Source: Sanderia malayensis (taxonomy: Eukaryota > Cnidaria > Scyphozoa > Semaeostomeae > Pelagiidae). Taken from it: DNA of 64,000 nt. Position 1 is the stretch's first letter. Each line of letters opens with the position of its first letter. The DNA lies in the NCBI GenBank assembly GCA_013076295.1, contig RQOL01000861.1, forward strand, positions 4,092,001 through 4,156,000. The letters are read 5' to 3'. A program made the position numbers and the translations under genes. Of this stretch, positions 1 through 13,331 are shown piece after piece. The notes under the pieces were generated by a model. The model ran no database searches. It worked only from the letters and a program-made list of their open reading frames with translations, and was not told the origin of the DNA.

Positions 1-275
1 AATTACGTCATATACGCTCCTGCGCAGTACCAATATTGACGCTACTGCGCATGCTGACCACCTTTCTCCAACGCATAGGCAAACCCTAACACTAACCCTA
101 ACCCTAACCCTAAGCCCAAGACCAATGCCTCAGCCATTAAAGACACCATTACGTCATATACGCTCCTGCGCAGTACCAATATTGACGCTACTGCGCATGC
201 TGACCACCTTTCTCCTTCGCACTGGCTAACCCTAACACTAACCCTAACCCTAAGATCTAGGCCAATGCAATTATA
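1..275. repeat. Tandem 146-bp repeat carrying telomere-like (CCCTAA)n patches
   Basis: A unit beginning ATTACGTCATATA starts at 2 and again at 148, a period of 146 bp. Each copy holds a GC-rich core (ctcctgcgcagtacc) and then a patch of CCCTAA or CACTAA repeats (about 82-117 and 228-256). A third, more diverged copy lies at 1105-1245. The CCCTAA motif is the complement of the TTAGGG telomere repeat used by most animals. Here it is an interstitial patch inside a repeat, not a chromosome end, because unique sequence and genes follow. Confidence 0.85.
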
Positions 276-512
276 TCAAGGGCCGAAGACGCCAGATACC
301 CGACTCCGCACGATTCGTGCAGACAACAGTGATGCCACTTGGCGGCCATTTTAAAACGGCAAATAGCTTTTGTAAACGAAAGTGTCCAAAGTTAAATCCT
401 CGCTTTGAAGGAAAATAATGGTAAACAAGGTTGACATATGCATACTGTTGCAGAGCATACAAAATGAAGATGCCAGTAAATTTTTGGATAATGACAAAAA
501 ACATGTCAAATG

Positions 513-1100
513 TGGGTATTTTGTTTACTTTTTGCGGAACGATGGAACAGGCCTAAATTAATCGAATGACAAAAACAGTTGCTGAATTAAAAATCTTGGA
601 TGTACTGGATAATATGTAAGTTCTAGTTAAAGATAAGTGACGTGGTTCTGATATCCTAAAGCTTACTGAAGTATTAGCGACATAATGCAACACAAACTAC
701 TCCAATTCGAAAGGAAACGCAGTGGCATAATATTACCTAAAACTTTTACAAGTGAATAAATTCAAAGAATTGTAGCGGTCTCATAACTTGTTACATATTA
801 AAAGTCACTTAGGCTGAAGATAATTGATTTCCCTCGTTGTGGGGTCCTTTAGCAAGCAAACCCGTGTGGTGTTACAAAGTTGATATCAGAATTTGGTAAA
901 GTTCTGGAATACTTCAGTAAAATCCCGTGTCGCATCAACTAATATTTTAGCAAGCTTCTGGAATGTCAAAACCATGTCACTTACCTTTACTTAGAGCCTA
1001 CATATTATCCAGTACATCCAAGAGTGTCAATTTTACGTTTTTTGTAACGGCGTTAATTTAGGCCAGGTCCATCGTTCCGCAATAAATAGGCATATAACCC
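513..1100. mobile_element. Foldback-type element with long terminal inverted repeats
   Basis: The left arm (about 513-690) reads tttgcggaacgatgg, cctaaattaa, cttggatgtactggataata and aagctta. The right arm (about 925-1100) carries the same blocks in reverse complement (ttatccagtacatccaag, ttaatttagg, ccatcgttccgcaa). The arms are roughly 160-175 bp with scattered mismatches around a centre of about 235 bp. No transposase is visible, so it is non-autonomous. It lies in the stretch that separates the second and third telomere-bearing units, and the material from about 276 to 1104 looks inserted into that repeat. Confidence 0.75.
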
Positions 1101-1104
1101 CATC

Positions 1105-1245
1105 CCTCAACCATTAAAGACACCATTACGTCATATGTGCTCCTGAGCAGTACCAACATTTACGCTACTGCGCATTCTGACGACCTTTCTCCTCCGCACC
1201 GGCTAACCCTAACCCTAAGCCCAAGGCCAATGCCTCAGCCATTAA
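1105..1245 (+). repeat. Third copy of the 146-bp telomere-bearing repeat
   Basis: The sequence from cctcaaccattaaagacacc through attacgtcatat to the ccctaaccctaa patch at 1203-1220 repeats the two units at the left end of the window with several substitutions. It resumes the repeat on the far side of the foldback element. Confidence 0.8.
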
Positions 1246-4200
1246 TGGAACCAAATGAACCAGCCATTTTTAGTTTTGGTTCAAAATTGATCATGTATTT
1301 AGATACTGGGAGTTTTGTCTGTTAAGTTTTCAAATATCAAAGATTTCAAATTGCTGGATGTTGTTTCTGTCGCTTTTCTGCTATGCTAATTATTGACCAA
1401 TTAATTCATAACAAATGCTTGCTGCTAATTATACCAGCGATTTTAAGACGCCGCATGCGTATATGCGCACGCTTGTCAAATGGAAATTGGCCCCCAAGTC
1501 GAAGCCTTTGTTCCTGAGAAACAAATATTTTAAAGTAAAGTTATTTCGACCAGGTAAATAATGTCTTTCCTCGACTCATTTTAAGTGTTCTAAATTTCTT
1601 TACACTTGTGTGGATCTCATTTGCGATGTAGCTACGTCATTGCTGCATTTCATTCAAAGTCATTAAGTAAATTACCAGCTCCGAAGCTTGGGTTTGTAAA
1701 ATGAAATTTGTTATTCAAAAACTTTCAACGCAATACCATGGCAATTGCTGGTAACGAAAAACATGGACCTATTCTAAATGAAAATAGCAAATAGTTTTAG
1801 TCCACAAGTCAAACAATGGCGATTTCAACTTCTTTGCTTAGTGTCTGACATGGGCCTCGCGATTTTCAATAATTTCATTGTTAACGAAATCCCAATAACG
1901 GGTGTTGAAGATTATTTTCAATGTAAATAGGCCGGTTGTTGGCCCAACAACGTGGGTCAATGTTAGCTCATCTACCAGCAAACAACGAGCTGCAAATTCA
2001 TCAATCTTTGTCTTTAGATTTAAGGATAAATTGATTTTAACGAGCTCTTCCAAGACCAGATGGCTGAAAATATAGCAGTTGAAATTGGTGACACGAGAAT
2101 GTTATCAAGCACCACGCTAATGTGCCACGTATAATATCCATGGAGACGAGACACAACGAACAGAAAGGGTTCTTGCAATTGTCATAGGTAATCGTACATG
2201 CAAAGAAATGACAGACTAAAGTCTAAAGTTGCATGGCGAGAGGTTATAGCTATGAGGATTGTGACTGCAACGCAGGTCAAATAAAACCACATCTTTTTCT
2301 GTTGCTATCTTTCAGCCTAATCTCTCATGCACGTCCTAAGCACCGAAGAGCGATGCTATCTTGCCGAGGTGTGAAATGTGCTAATGAATTTTGCGAGAGC
2401 TTTGCTGGTGAATTCTGGCGATATGCAGATGATTATCGCTTCCATTGCAGCTGCCACACGTGCGTAGAACAGTTGATCGAACCATGGAAACTGTACACAA
2501 CTGCGTGAGTTTGATTTGAAACCAAGGAAAGCGGAGAAAATGTCAAAGGTTTACAAAATTGGATGATAAAGCCTTCAAAAATTGCCCACAAAAACCATGT
2601 CAATAGGCTAAAACTTTCGATTAAATGCCAGGCTGTCATTTCTGATTCATTGGTTCATTCTGACTTGCTCGAAATATCATAATAATCTTCTAAACAAAGG
2701 CTTTGCTCAAGCTTGTGGCCCAAGCAAATTACACCACTTTGAAGAAAGTTTGAATATATATGTATACAGTAAAAGAGCCTGTGTGTAAGAGCCTGGGAAT
2801 TTAAGAGCCTTCACACAGAAATTTCGTTTCTTAATACCACTTCGGGTATTAAAAAGAACCTGCGAGAACCTGCTTGGCCAAATAAATTCCAACAGATTCT
2901 TATATGTGGAGCTTAACTATTTAATTTATATATTTGTTACCAAAATCAGTTACAACAGCTTTTCCATATTTATTTATTTTTCTATTTCCATAATTTTTCG
3001 ATGGAAATATTAATTCTATATACAGTATTGCATCAATGATCAATTAATATTTTTGGACCTTGGGCAACATGGGTACATTGATAGATATTGATAATAAAAA
3101 CCAGACCAGATTTTGGCATTATCTGATAATAAACATCAATGCCTAAACAAGAACCTCTTTTGCAATACTCCAAGGGAGGTAGGTTTTTACTGTATTGAAC
3201 TCACTGTAGCGGAAGACATCACTGGCCTCATAGAAATGAATGGGTGTGGTAAGTAAGAACTCAGGCTATCTGATAAAGAAGTTAGATGTTGATAAATAAC
3301 TAGAAATCATCGGTGAAAACAAAGCTTCTGATTTCATTACTTCTCGTAAAGGTGGAAAATTGATAAGCGTTAGCGATCGGCAAGTGGGATGAAAAAACCT
3401 AATCATTTTCACGCGCATTCGATCGACACAATCGATATTCGAATGAAAAAAGAACACCGCTTAGCTATATACGTCCGTAAGACCTAATCAAAATTAAGAC
3501 TTGAATAATCAAGAGAAGATATTTCGTTAAATGTCTTGGAAATATCAAACAGATAGCCGAGCTTGTGTTATGGTAGTTCACAACGCTGTTTAAGTGATGT
3601 ATACGGCCTTAGTTATTATGCTCCATTGTGTTACGTTAACCTATCAAAACGCACCGAACATAAGCCTTAGCACAATGACTGGTTTCACAGAGGGATTACG
3701 ATACCTTCAATGCTAGAAGCATTTCAATTAATCTTCGTATTCGCCAAATTGAAAACTCAAGCTGGTTTTCGTTTGCGGTACCCTTTGAGCTGACTTGTTC
3801 ATTCAAATCGCTAGTATCGTCAAAGCCCTTAATGTAGACAATGTTGCAAATTGTAAACAAGTTTTCTTAATTATGGACACGTCCTACTTTTGTTTCCTTA
3901 ATTATGGATACATCCTACTTTTTTGTAGCTATAAGATAACAACTATGCATAGATCAACTCTTTCTCAACTCATGAATCTACATTGTGGTTATTTGTCTAC
4001 GTTATTTGTAAACTTCTTTATTCACACTTAAAGTTTACAAACTCAAATTATACTTTGATCACTCTCAGCTTGTAAAACAAAATCAGTGAGCAAGTAATCT
4101 CCAAGACAACGCCAAAGTAGAATAACAAATTAAACAAACCCTAAAAACGACTTATCTAAACATTCAATACTATCAACTCAACAATCTATCTTTCCATGCA

Positions 4201-6530
4201 GTTCAAATGCAGATTAGATTATAAACTGTTTACGTGACTGTACGCCCCTCATTGTATCAACTGCTTAAACCATAAGCTCCTTGCATGGCTAAATACCATA
4301 TCAAAATAATGATAGTTGACATCTGGCCCCTGCCTTGTCCTTGTTTCTGTCCCTGTTTGTCCATCTGTAAGTTACATCAGACAGTGACAGCACGACTGGG
4401 GAAGAGCACTGGCTCCCCTAGTCCCAACTGAGATCGATTTCATAATTTGCTTAAACGCAAAGGAAATGTATCAGGGGAGGAACGAAGTTATGGCAGGGTA
4501 AGTACTTTCATTTTTCATGACAAAATGATGATAAAGTTCCCACTTCCAGATTACATTCTTTTTAAGCGCCCTCACACTTAACTACTACGATGCTTTGATA
4601 CGCCATCGGCTTGTAACTGAACTACTAATATCAGGCCTCTCTTGAAAACACCTTTGCTCTAAACACGGGAGTTCCCTATTGGAAGGGGTGCGCCTTCTAG
4701 CATTAAAAGGGACGTGATGTCACAGATGGCGCCGCCACTCAATATGCAAATCTAACGAAATATGAAGGAGGCTGCTCTTCCCATACGAGGCTGGACATCA
4801 CTATATACTATGCGCAGCTAGTGCAGTAGAAACGTCAGAGTTGCGGGAAGAACAAATAGCGAGATATAAGCTATATGTAGACAATGAAAAGCATTAATGA
4901 AGAAGATGTTTCTTCCAAGGATGTTCATAAATCAACAATGAAACAAGTATGATTAATGAAGGCAATAAGGAATTATATATCCACAAACAAACAATACGTA
5001 ATTAAATTGTCTCCAAATGACAAGCAAGTGAAGGGCACATAACGTTCTGCAATGAATGATTAATTAAGGATCATAATACGCAACGTGAAAACAGGGAAAT
5101 TATTCATGGTGTGCAGTGGAGAGGAAAACCTTGCTAAAAAAGAGAAAATACTGCTCGCTGTATTTGAAAGTCCTTGACTTAAACTGTAATAAAAATCTTG
5201 GGAATGGTTAATTTATTAATTAATCAATTAAAGGGCGAACAAGGTGTTAGTGGCAGCTTATAGCTATAAACATAGCGTACATAAGACCAGGTGTAATTCG
5301 CGAGCCCTGGCTGACTACGATTCAACAAAACGTGACATTTCATCCCCAAAGGTGGGGCTCCCATCAATTACAATTAACCTAACATAGCTATGTTTCGACG
5401 TAACGAGCCTTACAGTAACGAGATTCAATGTAAAATGCACTAAGAGCTCCAACTTTGCTATGAAACGTTACTGCAATACTCCACCATTCATATCCGGCCT
5501 CGCCTAGTAAAACACAGACATGCGATGAAAAGAATAAAATGTCCTCGCGTTCAAACAAGCCCTTAACCAACAGTACTGTTTACAAACGACATAAACATTA
5601 GCTGATAAGATTGCAGATTTAAGCAAACATTTAATAATTTAAACTGTTTCTTGTTGAGAAAGAAGCAATTCTCCAGACTACACTCTCCATCATTCGGCTA
5701 AAATCGACATCAACAAGTCAATATTAAACTTAACGCATCCATATTTTAAAGAAGAGTATGCTTGCATCGACTCGTCATTCTAGCCTGCTTTCACATTGCA
5801 GAGCAGTGCTGTTTTACAAAATGAACATCTCAGAGATAAAGTAGAGGCAAGGGCTTTTGCAAGATTGTTGAAAGACATTACAGCAATGCTATCTCTTTGG
5901 CCTGTCATAATGTGTGACTTTGATTATGGAAGCACAAGCTGTACAATCAACAAGGTAAATTTACATGAATTTTATTATTTTTCAAAATAATTGGAAAACG
6001 GAAATTAGGTTATAAACCTCAAATTACTAAGAATGGAGCACTTGAGAAAAATATTTCCATCATGTGTCATTGGGTAAGTCGCTTCGTCAACTTGGAAATT
6101 ATACTGGCATTAGAATGTTCTGTGGATATGGTGGATATCAATCGAACAACAATCTCTGATACCATCAGATACCATGTGAATATTAATGGATATCAATCTG
6201 ATTCTGAGAAGAACTGCCCTTGGACCACAACGAGCACTCCCCCCCCCCTTTATCCGAACTATTTAAAGATCCCAAGGCAATGCGACCGAGGCTGGTTGTC
6301 AAGCGACCTCACTAAGAAGGTCAATTAGTTGTGGCGAGGAAACTGAGCCTGACGCAGCTGTTTGACATGTTACAATGGCTGCTAAGTGTTCTGAAATGTA
6401 TTCAAAGGGTTTTTGTGACATTCACGCACTCTTTGTCAAGTACGTAGTCACACCAAAGTCACACTCATAAGAAAAACTGAAATCATACATGTAGAAAAAC
6501 TTCCTATGATGACCATGTTTAAATGTATAA
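1246..6530. other. Gene-free stretch
   Basis: No reading frame here shows a recognisable domain, a convincing splice-linked partner or unusual length; the open frames stay below 92 codons. It holds a tandem 33-bp duplication at about 3865-3920 (taattatggacacgtcctac repeated with two changes). A possible degraded inverted-repeat element starts near 2768 (tacagtaaaagagcctg) and may end near 3197 (tttttactgta), but its arms are too diverged to call firmly. Confidence 0.6.
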
Positions 6531-6629
6531 CAGTTACATGTTTTTTTATAAGAAACCACTTTATAAGAAACTTACTAGTAGAATTTGTGCTAAATTACAA
6601 TAGATTGTTTTGTTCTCCTTAACAATAGA

Positions 6630-6700
6630 AAACAATAGAAAATTTAAGAAACTTTTACTAGTAGGGCTTGAGCTAGGTTTCTTATAAAATAAAAAACGAG
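6630..6700 (+). repeat. Dispersed repeat with the core TAGGTTTCTTATAAAATA
   Basis: The stretch containing gaaacttttactagtaggg and agctaggtttcttataaa recurs almost unchanged at 13265-13331 and in reverse orientation at 58157-58202. A shorter fragment lies just upstream at about 6545-6590. It has no coding capacity. The partly self-complementary arrangement (agaaac...gtttct) suggests the remnant of a small inverted-repeat element. Confidence 0.7.
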
Positions 6701-7197
6701 GAAATTGAGGTTGTATGAGGCAAAAATTGAGGTACTCTCGTGAAAAAGTGCGTATTTATCAATATGCTGCAAAACAACATCGTACACTCATTTGGCAAGC
6801 CCCTTGATATGGTCCTTTAGAAATATATACAGCATGATTGACAGACGTAACAATCCTTTTGCAGCATAAATATTGCAATGAATCAGCCACGCAAGAATGG
6901 CAATAGAAAATACCTAGGCACAGCAAATATTTAAGTATTCTTTTAAAATAAAAAAGCGAGTGCATTCATCATAAACGGGAAACTTCAATTTAAAAACGGC
7001 ATCGCTCATCGACCTGCTGTACAAACATGGATCTCTTTAAAAGAGCCAGCTGTTTAAATAAGCCTAATGTTTCTTGGCGACACATCATTCACGTTTCATC
7101 TGCGTTTTTGATTAAAATTAATTATAACCCAACCGCTGCCGAGTCTTGCTTTGCTACACAGCCCAAATTATACTGGTTTCGAACATTTACAACAAAT

Positions 7198-7219
7198 TGA
7201 CGTCACATGTGTGACGTCA
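7198..7219. promoter_or_regulatory. Two consensus CRE (TGACGTCA) sites, 14 bp apart
   Basis: TGACGTCA occurs at 7198-7205 and again at 7212-7219, with a CATGTG E-box-like spacer. The full 8-bp palindrome is the consensus for CREB/ATF bZIP factors. No gene start is visible nearby, so a role as a distal enhancer, an unseen promoter or chance cannot be separated. Confidence 0.4.
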
Positions 7220-8655
7220 TATAAGCCTGAAACTTATAAGCTCCTTCGCAGTTTTTAGAATACACTGTGTGTGTACTGGGTCTAGTTGAAGATTGCCTTC
7301 CTTATTGTTGCGCGTGCGAAGTGTTGGGTACCTTGGGTAAGAATGCAAAAAAGCGCGAAGTGACCTGACCCGAAATTCTGGACATTGGCACAAGTTAGAA
7401 CACAGTTGGCCGTGACACGAGTTTGCATGAAGTGCATTAAGAAATGTCTGCGTCCGAAGACCAAAAATCCGATAATATTTTCACAGCTCTTCAGTAGCAC
7501 GTGACAACAGATGTGTCGGCCGGTAGTTATAATGGTCACCTAAGTTTCATACACGTGTCCAAAATATTCGAGACGTTTCAAGCTCATTTCACTCGTATAC
7601 AAGACCCACCTGTTGAAACTGCGAATTTCTAAAGCTAGGGGCATTATATACAATTAGCAAAAGCATCGTTTAGAGATCTTCTTTGTTGCATAAATAGATA
7701 CGTGCTGTAAATAACTTTCGCCAAAGTTTACAGTTGTAATTCAGCGGAAAGGAATTTGCACACGGCGCGATTGATATGGCAAGTAAATGTTCGGTTTGGG
7801 CCCATAGAAAAAGCCTCTAAATATATTTGCCAGTGTCAAACTCTTTAAGTAAACTTACAAACCAAAATGTGCCATATCCACGCGACCTATAAAGTATTAT
7901 GAAAATAAATTGAATCGTGCAGAAGCCTTGCCGCTAAGTCAATGTTAAGTTACACTGAAAACACTTTCGGGTCGGCAAGTATTTGTACGATGGAAAACGT
8001 TTGCAAATTACAATATATACTATACAGTCTTGTTATGTTTGTCAAGGCCACAGAGAAATATATATCGCAAATATTGGGCTTGCAAGTCCATTCAGGCCAA
8101 GCCAGTCATGGTCTTAGCCACTCAATAGTGTCAAACAAGCTCCTGTAAATATTTTGTATGTGCTGTTTCCAAAGATCAAGAGCGTATAAACAGTCCTGTT
8201 CATATATGGTAAAGCAATAGTGTTGTGGTGGTCTTTCTTGGCCTTTGCATCTGGTGGCGTGTAGCTTAGATTCTGCTTTCAACGAGCAGATTGTGAATTA
8301 TGCTAACTCTTGTGTTATAGCCTTGTATATTATGGGTTCATGTCGCTGGCGCTACAATGTTTGGCGTGTCCACACTGGAAAGGCAAACCGGATGACGGAG
8401 CGAACGCGTTGGATTATATGATACAAAGCATTGTGGATGTTGCTGAGCAGCCGTAAAGAGCCGTTTCACCGGTAAGCCTGAAAACTCCGCGCGGATTAAT
8501 TCTGCACATGTTTATACCATATAGTAGCATAGCGATACCAGTAGTTGTCTAAACACGTAGCCGCTTGAAGGCTGTATAAATAAATAAAACCGCGCGTGCT
8601 ATGAATGGGCTATGTTGTTGTTAACCGCTTACATGTATTATAATATCCAACCTCC

Positions 8656-8707
8656 CCGAAAATAGTAAAGCGAATCATGAATAGAATTCGCTCTACTATT
8701 TTCTCGG
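8656..8707. repeat. Inverted repeat (hairpin), about 20-bp arms
   Basis: The left arm 8656-8675 (ccgaaaatagtaaagcgaat) pairs with the right arm 8686-8707 with one mismatch and a two-base bulge, around a loop of about 10 nt. It could be a hairpin RNA locus or the remnant of a small inverted-repeat element. Nothing in the sequence decides between these. Confidence 0.6.
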
Positions 8708-11700
8708 TAATATTTCACATAAAAAGCAGCTGCGACGTACGGTTTAACCATATTTAACGCACGAGTTTGCAAGCAAAATCGAAAAAGCAGCCCGCAAGCG
8801 CGAGTCTTAATGTCAATAACAAATCGACGAACTATAAATCCAATTTCAGCAGCTAAATCAGTATAGAGCAGTTCCCTTCAATAGCTAATGAACATAAATT
8901 GGTATGATTTAGCATTAATGTGCTTCTCGGTGCTCGAAACACGAGCAGGTGTAGAATTCCCAGCCGACATCTTTATCGCCTTTTTCAGGCTGTCTTCAAG
9001 AATGTCTAAACTTAGGCCCGTGTGTAACTGAGGTGATTTCCTGACGCAATAAATATTTCGAACCGTAAAGTGACACAAAGTAAAACAACAGTTGTTGTTG
9101 TAGTGTTTTTAAACATACGCCATTATACGCTTGCTCGAAGCTAAGTAATATAATATTGAGAATATTAAAATATACCCGATATGTAACCATTCTGCGAACT
9201 TAATTCTGACAAAATAGGCCTAATGGTAACATTGGTGGGTACACGATAGCAAAATAGCGAAAAGGCGGTCATTATTTTTCTTTCTCCATTTCTAATCCAG
9301 GGCATTGTATGGCTAAGCGTAGTTGAAGCGTCAGTGTAGCTATGATTAGGAAAGACTGAATGGAAACTTCGGATCTGAGAAAGTATTCGGATTTCTGGTT
9401 ACTTAGTTTATTTGCATCAGAGCATTTAAGGTTAAGCTGCCCGTGAGCTTCCTTGATTAAAGTAGTGTTAATTATATCATTGTTTAAGTTCAAGTTCTAT
9501 CGAACTCGCATATTTATTGGTTTGTGTGTGCTGTAACTCTATATATAGCCGTGGCTCACAACTGACACTCCAACGACTGAGAACGTTGTGCCAACATGAG
9601 ATGATAATTTTGAGATGTGAAGGGGATAATTTACATACAGATATCATAGACCTCGCCCCAGACTCTTTTGCTTGAACGCTGACTTACAAAAACAAGAAAA
9701 CACAATCTTTAAAACGGTGCCAGTTCACGCGATCTGCATTTCAATAATAGTACTATTTGAATTTGGGGAAAGAGATGTGTCCTAAAAAACGACAGGCCTT
9801 CACGGTAAACGAGGAGGCACATGCCCGTTACCTCCATCCTTTGATAACTTGTTCAGTGTTGTTGTATTTGTGATATGCACTGCAACGACGCAACCTGCAT
9901 TTTTAATACTCGACAGCAGGTGAAATGTCAGGTAAGTTGTCAAAATGATAATGAACGCATTGCATCGATTTGTCATGCATTTCACTTGGACATATTGGGG
10001 ACAATTCTGGACACTTGCTTGACTTATAAGCTTATCTCATGTCCCATGAACGAACTGTCATGGCAAACAAATTATAAGATCTGACGAAAAATCTACTTCA
10101 CAATCTTCTTGACTGACACAAGCAGCTTAAAAACACATAACGCTTTGTGTAATGGCAAATCTTAGGCGACCACACGCAAGAAGAGTTGACATTTTTGCAA
10201 AGTTTGGAACAAACGTTAGATGATAACTTAATTCCACTGGTATAAACCATTTCCATGTTGACTAAACGATCGGAAATGCATCAGTATCGATTACAAGAAA
10301 GAGCACATCAAATGAAACACCAGAGGACCTTTGGTCCTTGGTAACAATTAACGATCGTGTATTCACATTCATTCACGATTTTACCTCGCGGATTTTTGCA
10401 CCGCCCCGTGCACTAATCTGGGGAAAATAGCACAGCTGTTGCACAACGGATTTCACTGAACTGCATACAGTGACTTATCAACCTGACACTTGTAAAAATT
10501 ACCAATAATCGAGTATATCGTGCACAAGAATCAACCACAGATACCGCGTTACCTATCCGCCGTACCGCTACAATATGCGGCTTTTGGTGAACAAGTACAG
10601 CTTTAGTAGCTGTTGCAAACAATCAACAATTACAAGATATCCACTTACCTCGTTTTGAAATCAGCCTTCTTTACGGTCAATGACATCCTTTCATCTTTCA
10701 CAGCCCACGGCCGAAAAGGACAGTTCCAAGGTAGCTTTTGTGACCACTTCATTGCCACAGAACTGTTGACGACTTTGCTACATCGAGCCTGCAAAGATCA
10801 TGGAGCACTTTGTAGCAAAGCAAACGGCATATTTTAAGCTTCATAAAAGTTGGCCCACGAAGGGCAGATTTCAAATTTAGAACATTCTAAGTTTTGTGCA
10901 ACAAGTAGAAACTGTGAAAAAAGTATGGTGTTGTCGTTAGCAACCCTGCTTTTATCATCTTCGACAGTATCAGTCAAAGACTTAAATTTGTTTGGCGCGT
11001 GAATAATCTTGGCAAAATATATCCTATATTTACCAGTCTGTCTATAAGCAAAGATGTGGTATTTTCTGAAGATTTTTACAAATAAACAGACTTGTTTAAA
11101 GGCTACTTTAAAAGTACAGGGACAAAAGCCTCTTTCAGATTTTATTAGCATTCCCAGACCTTGAATAATAAATACCAAAAGCAAATGACACGCCCACCAA
11201 AAAAACCTTGGATTCATGATTGTATAAATACACAGGCACATTAAAATTTGCTTAAAATCCAATGAGCAAGGTTATTGTGACAGACTGTTCCAAAATACAA
11301 GTCCCCTTTAAACCCGAACCACTTAGCCCATGCGAAAATGGCCAATTTGTATGTACACTATGGTTAAATATACACTATAACATTTCCATCCCAATTGTCC
11401 ATATTCCCGTATTCACAGAATTGAAAGTAAATATTAGGCACAAATATTAGCCAACGATGTTGGCCATGTTGAATTTCTATTCTGATTTATGTGAATTGAA
11501 AAACCATTAACATCTGCAATCGCTTCACTGTTGCCATAGAAAGATGGGATTTTGAATAGTGCGTTGGCCTGTTCAAACATGATGGTGATTACGCCGTGCT
11601 TTCATGTTGACATTTTCAAACAAAGCTTTGAATCACGAGAAATTAAAAACAGTTCGAAGTAACTCTATATAGTTATTGTGCAATTAGAATATAAATTAAA

Positions 11701-12968
11701 CAGTGGCCTGTATAGTTTACACGAAATATTAATATTCATTAATATTTATTAAGCATCAATAGGTTCCAATATTCATCATCATCATCATCATCGCAATCAT
11801 CATCATCGTCATCATCATTAGCAACAACAGCGACATCATAATCATCATCATAATCATCACCACCATCATTATTACTAGCAACCACAGCAACAAAATTTAA
11901 AAGTGCTATCATTCTTTCCTTTGTGTGATTATAAAATAATTTGTTGTCTCAGACTGAAATAGTCTAGAGATTGATGATAGTAATAATAATGATGACTATG
12001 ATGATGAAGGTCTTGATCATAATCAAAACCAGAATCAAATTAATCATGATGAATCGCATGTTTCATTTGCATATTGATTTACACAGTTACACCAACTGCA
12101 TTACAAAATGCATCTGTTACTAATTATTCAATGATTTATAACCGGGTTTCTCTCTTATCACAATCAAGAACTTCGGGTGCATTTTTGCCAGCGCGCAACT
12201 GCCTTTGAAGACTGCTGAAAGCGCGAATTTTAGAGACGCGCTATGTTAGCAAGACGTCAGCACATACTTGACAGTCCCCTCGGAACATACAAGGCCCACG
12301 CCGCGCCATCATTGTCCAACAAGGCCTACTCAAACGCCATCGATGCATCCAACTGTATGCCCACTGTATGCACATACGCAAGCAAGGCGTGCGCAGTTCA
12401 AGGCTGAAAATAGAAACTCGAGGTCGATAACGAAAGCTCAAAAACTGCACACTTTGCGCCGGACTTTCCTTGTCGGTTAAAAGCCGCAAACAGTACAACG
12501 TTTGTCGACATAGCAGGGGGTCCTAGATCGATAACTCGTCCATCAACAGTTGTTATTATTCCGCGGGACGGACATCATTTCGCCGCGCGCCACCCATACT
12601 TGTGTTTACCTATTGGTCATGATTGTGGAAAAAATGGCCGCTTCTAATCGCTTGATGACAGATCTATGTTTAGAACGAAACGGTGTAGGCGTGAAGCCGT
12701 CTTAGTTGATTGTGTACTCAAGTCTCCTTTTTGGTCGACAACCTTTATGCAATGTATTGCCCAGCTTTCTTCGTCTGCCCTCGTAAATGCTTACTTAATA
12801 AGTACTCCCAAGCAACCCTAAGTGCATTACTGCCACTAACTGCAAAGGGAATTTTATGATAAGGAATTGTAAGCACACTGCAGGCATGAATTGATTATGG
12901 AAAAGAAATAAATGCAATAAGCATTGTTTTGTTGAAAAATGAGCCATTTTGGCAAAATAAAATTGGTA

Positions 12969-13118
12969 TACAGTAAAAACTCGCATATAAGAACCTATAA
13001 ATTTCCACCCAGGCTATTGTTCCAAGACAATAGCCTATTATTTCTTCTATTCTTTTCAACAAAAAAACACCCTGAAGGTTCTTAATCCATTGGTTGTTAT
13101 ATGCGGGTTTTTACTATA
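12969..13118. mobile_element. 150-bp TA-flanked MITE
   Basis: The left end is TA|cagtaaaaactcgcatat followed by aagaacct. The right end carries ggttcttaa and then atgcgggtttttacta|TA, an imperfect reverse complement. The TA flanks and short length fit a non-autonomous element of the Tc1/mariner superfamily. No coding capacity is present. Confidence 0.7.
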
Positions 13119-13264
13119 TCCATTTCTACTGCGGTGCAAATGTACAGTCTTCGATAGCAAGCTTTATCGCTATCACTCATAAAACCAATTCCTGCACTAC
13201 TGTTCTGGAATATAGTTCTTACAATGTACTACTTCAGAAATATTCATCTAAGAATCTAAAATCG

Positions 13265-13331
13265 AAAATCGAAAATCTAAGAAACTTTTACTAGCAGGGC
13301 TTGAGCTAGGTTTCTTATAAAATAGAAAACG
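13265..13331 (+). repeat. Second copy of the TAGGTTTCTTATAAAATA repeat
   Basis: Near-identical to 6630-6700 (gaaacttttactagcaggg followed by agctaggtttcttataaaa). It begins about 150 bp after the MITE at 12969. Confidence 0.7.

Larger units (their letters stand above)
6701..12968. other. Gene-free stretch with CRE pair, hairpin and GC-rich patch
   Basis: No supportable gene is present. Landmarks are a pair of CRE-type sites at 7198-7219, a hairpin at 8656-8707, ATC/ATT microsatellites at about 11770-11875 and 11970-12010, and a CpG-richer patch at about 12180-12620 that stands out from AT-rich surroundings. The longest frame (10834-11262, minus, 142 codons) has no motif that I recognise. Confidence 0.6.

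Noticed and set aside
1..275. Chromosome end suggested by CCCTAA repeats
   Set aside because: Only short imperfect patches occur, inside a 146-bp unit, and unlike a telomere they recur at 1203 after other sequence.
10834..11262. 142-codon minus-strand frame
   Set aside because: No domain, no signal peptide and no splice partners; length is possible by chance in this amount of AT-rich DNA.
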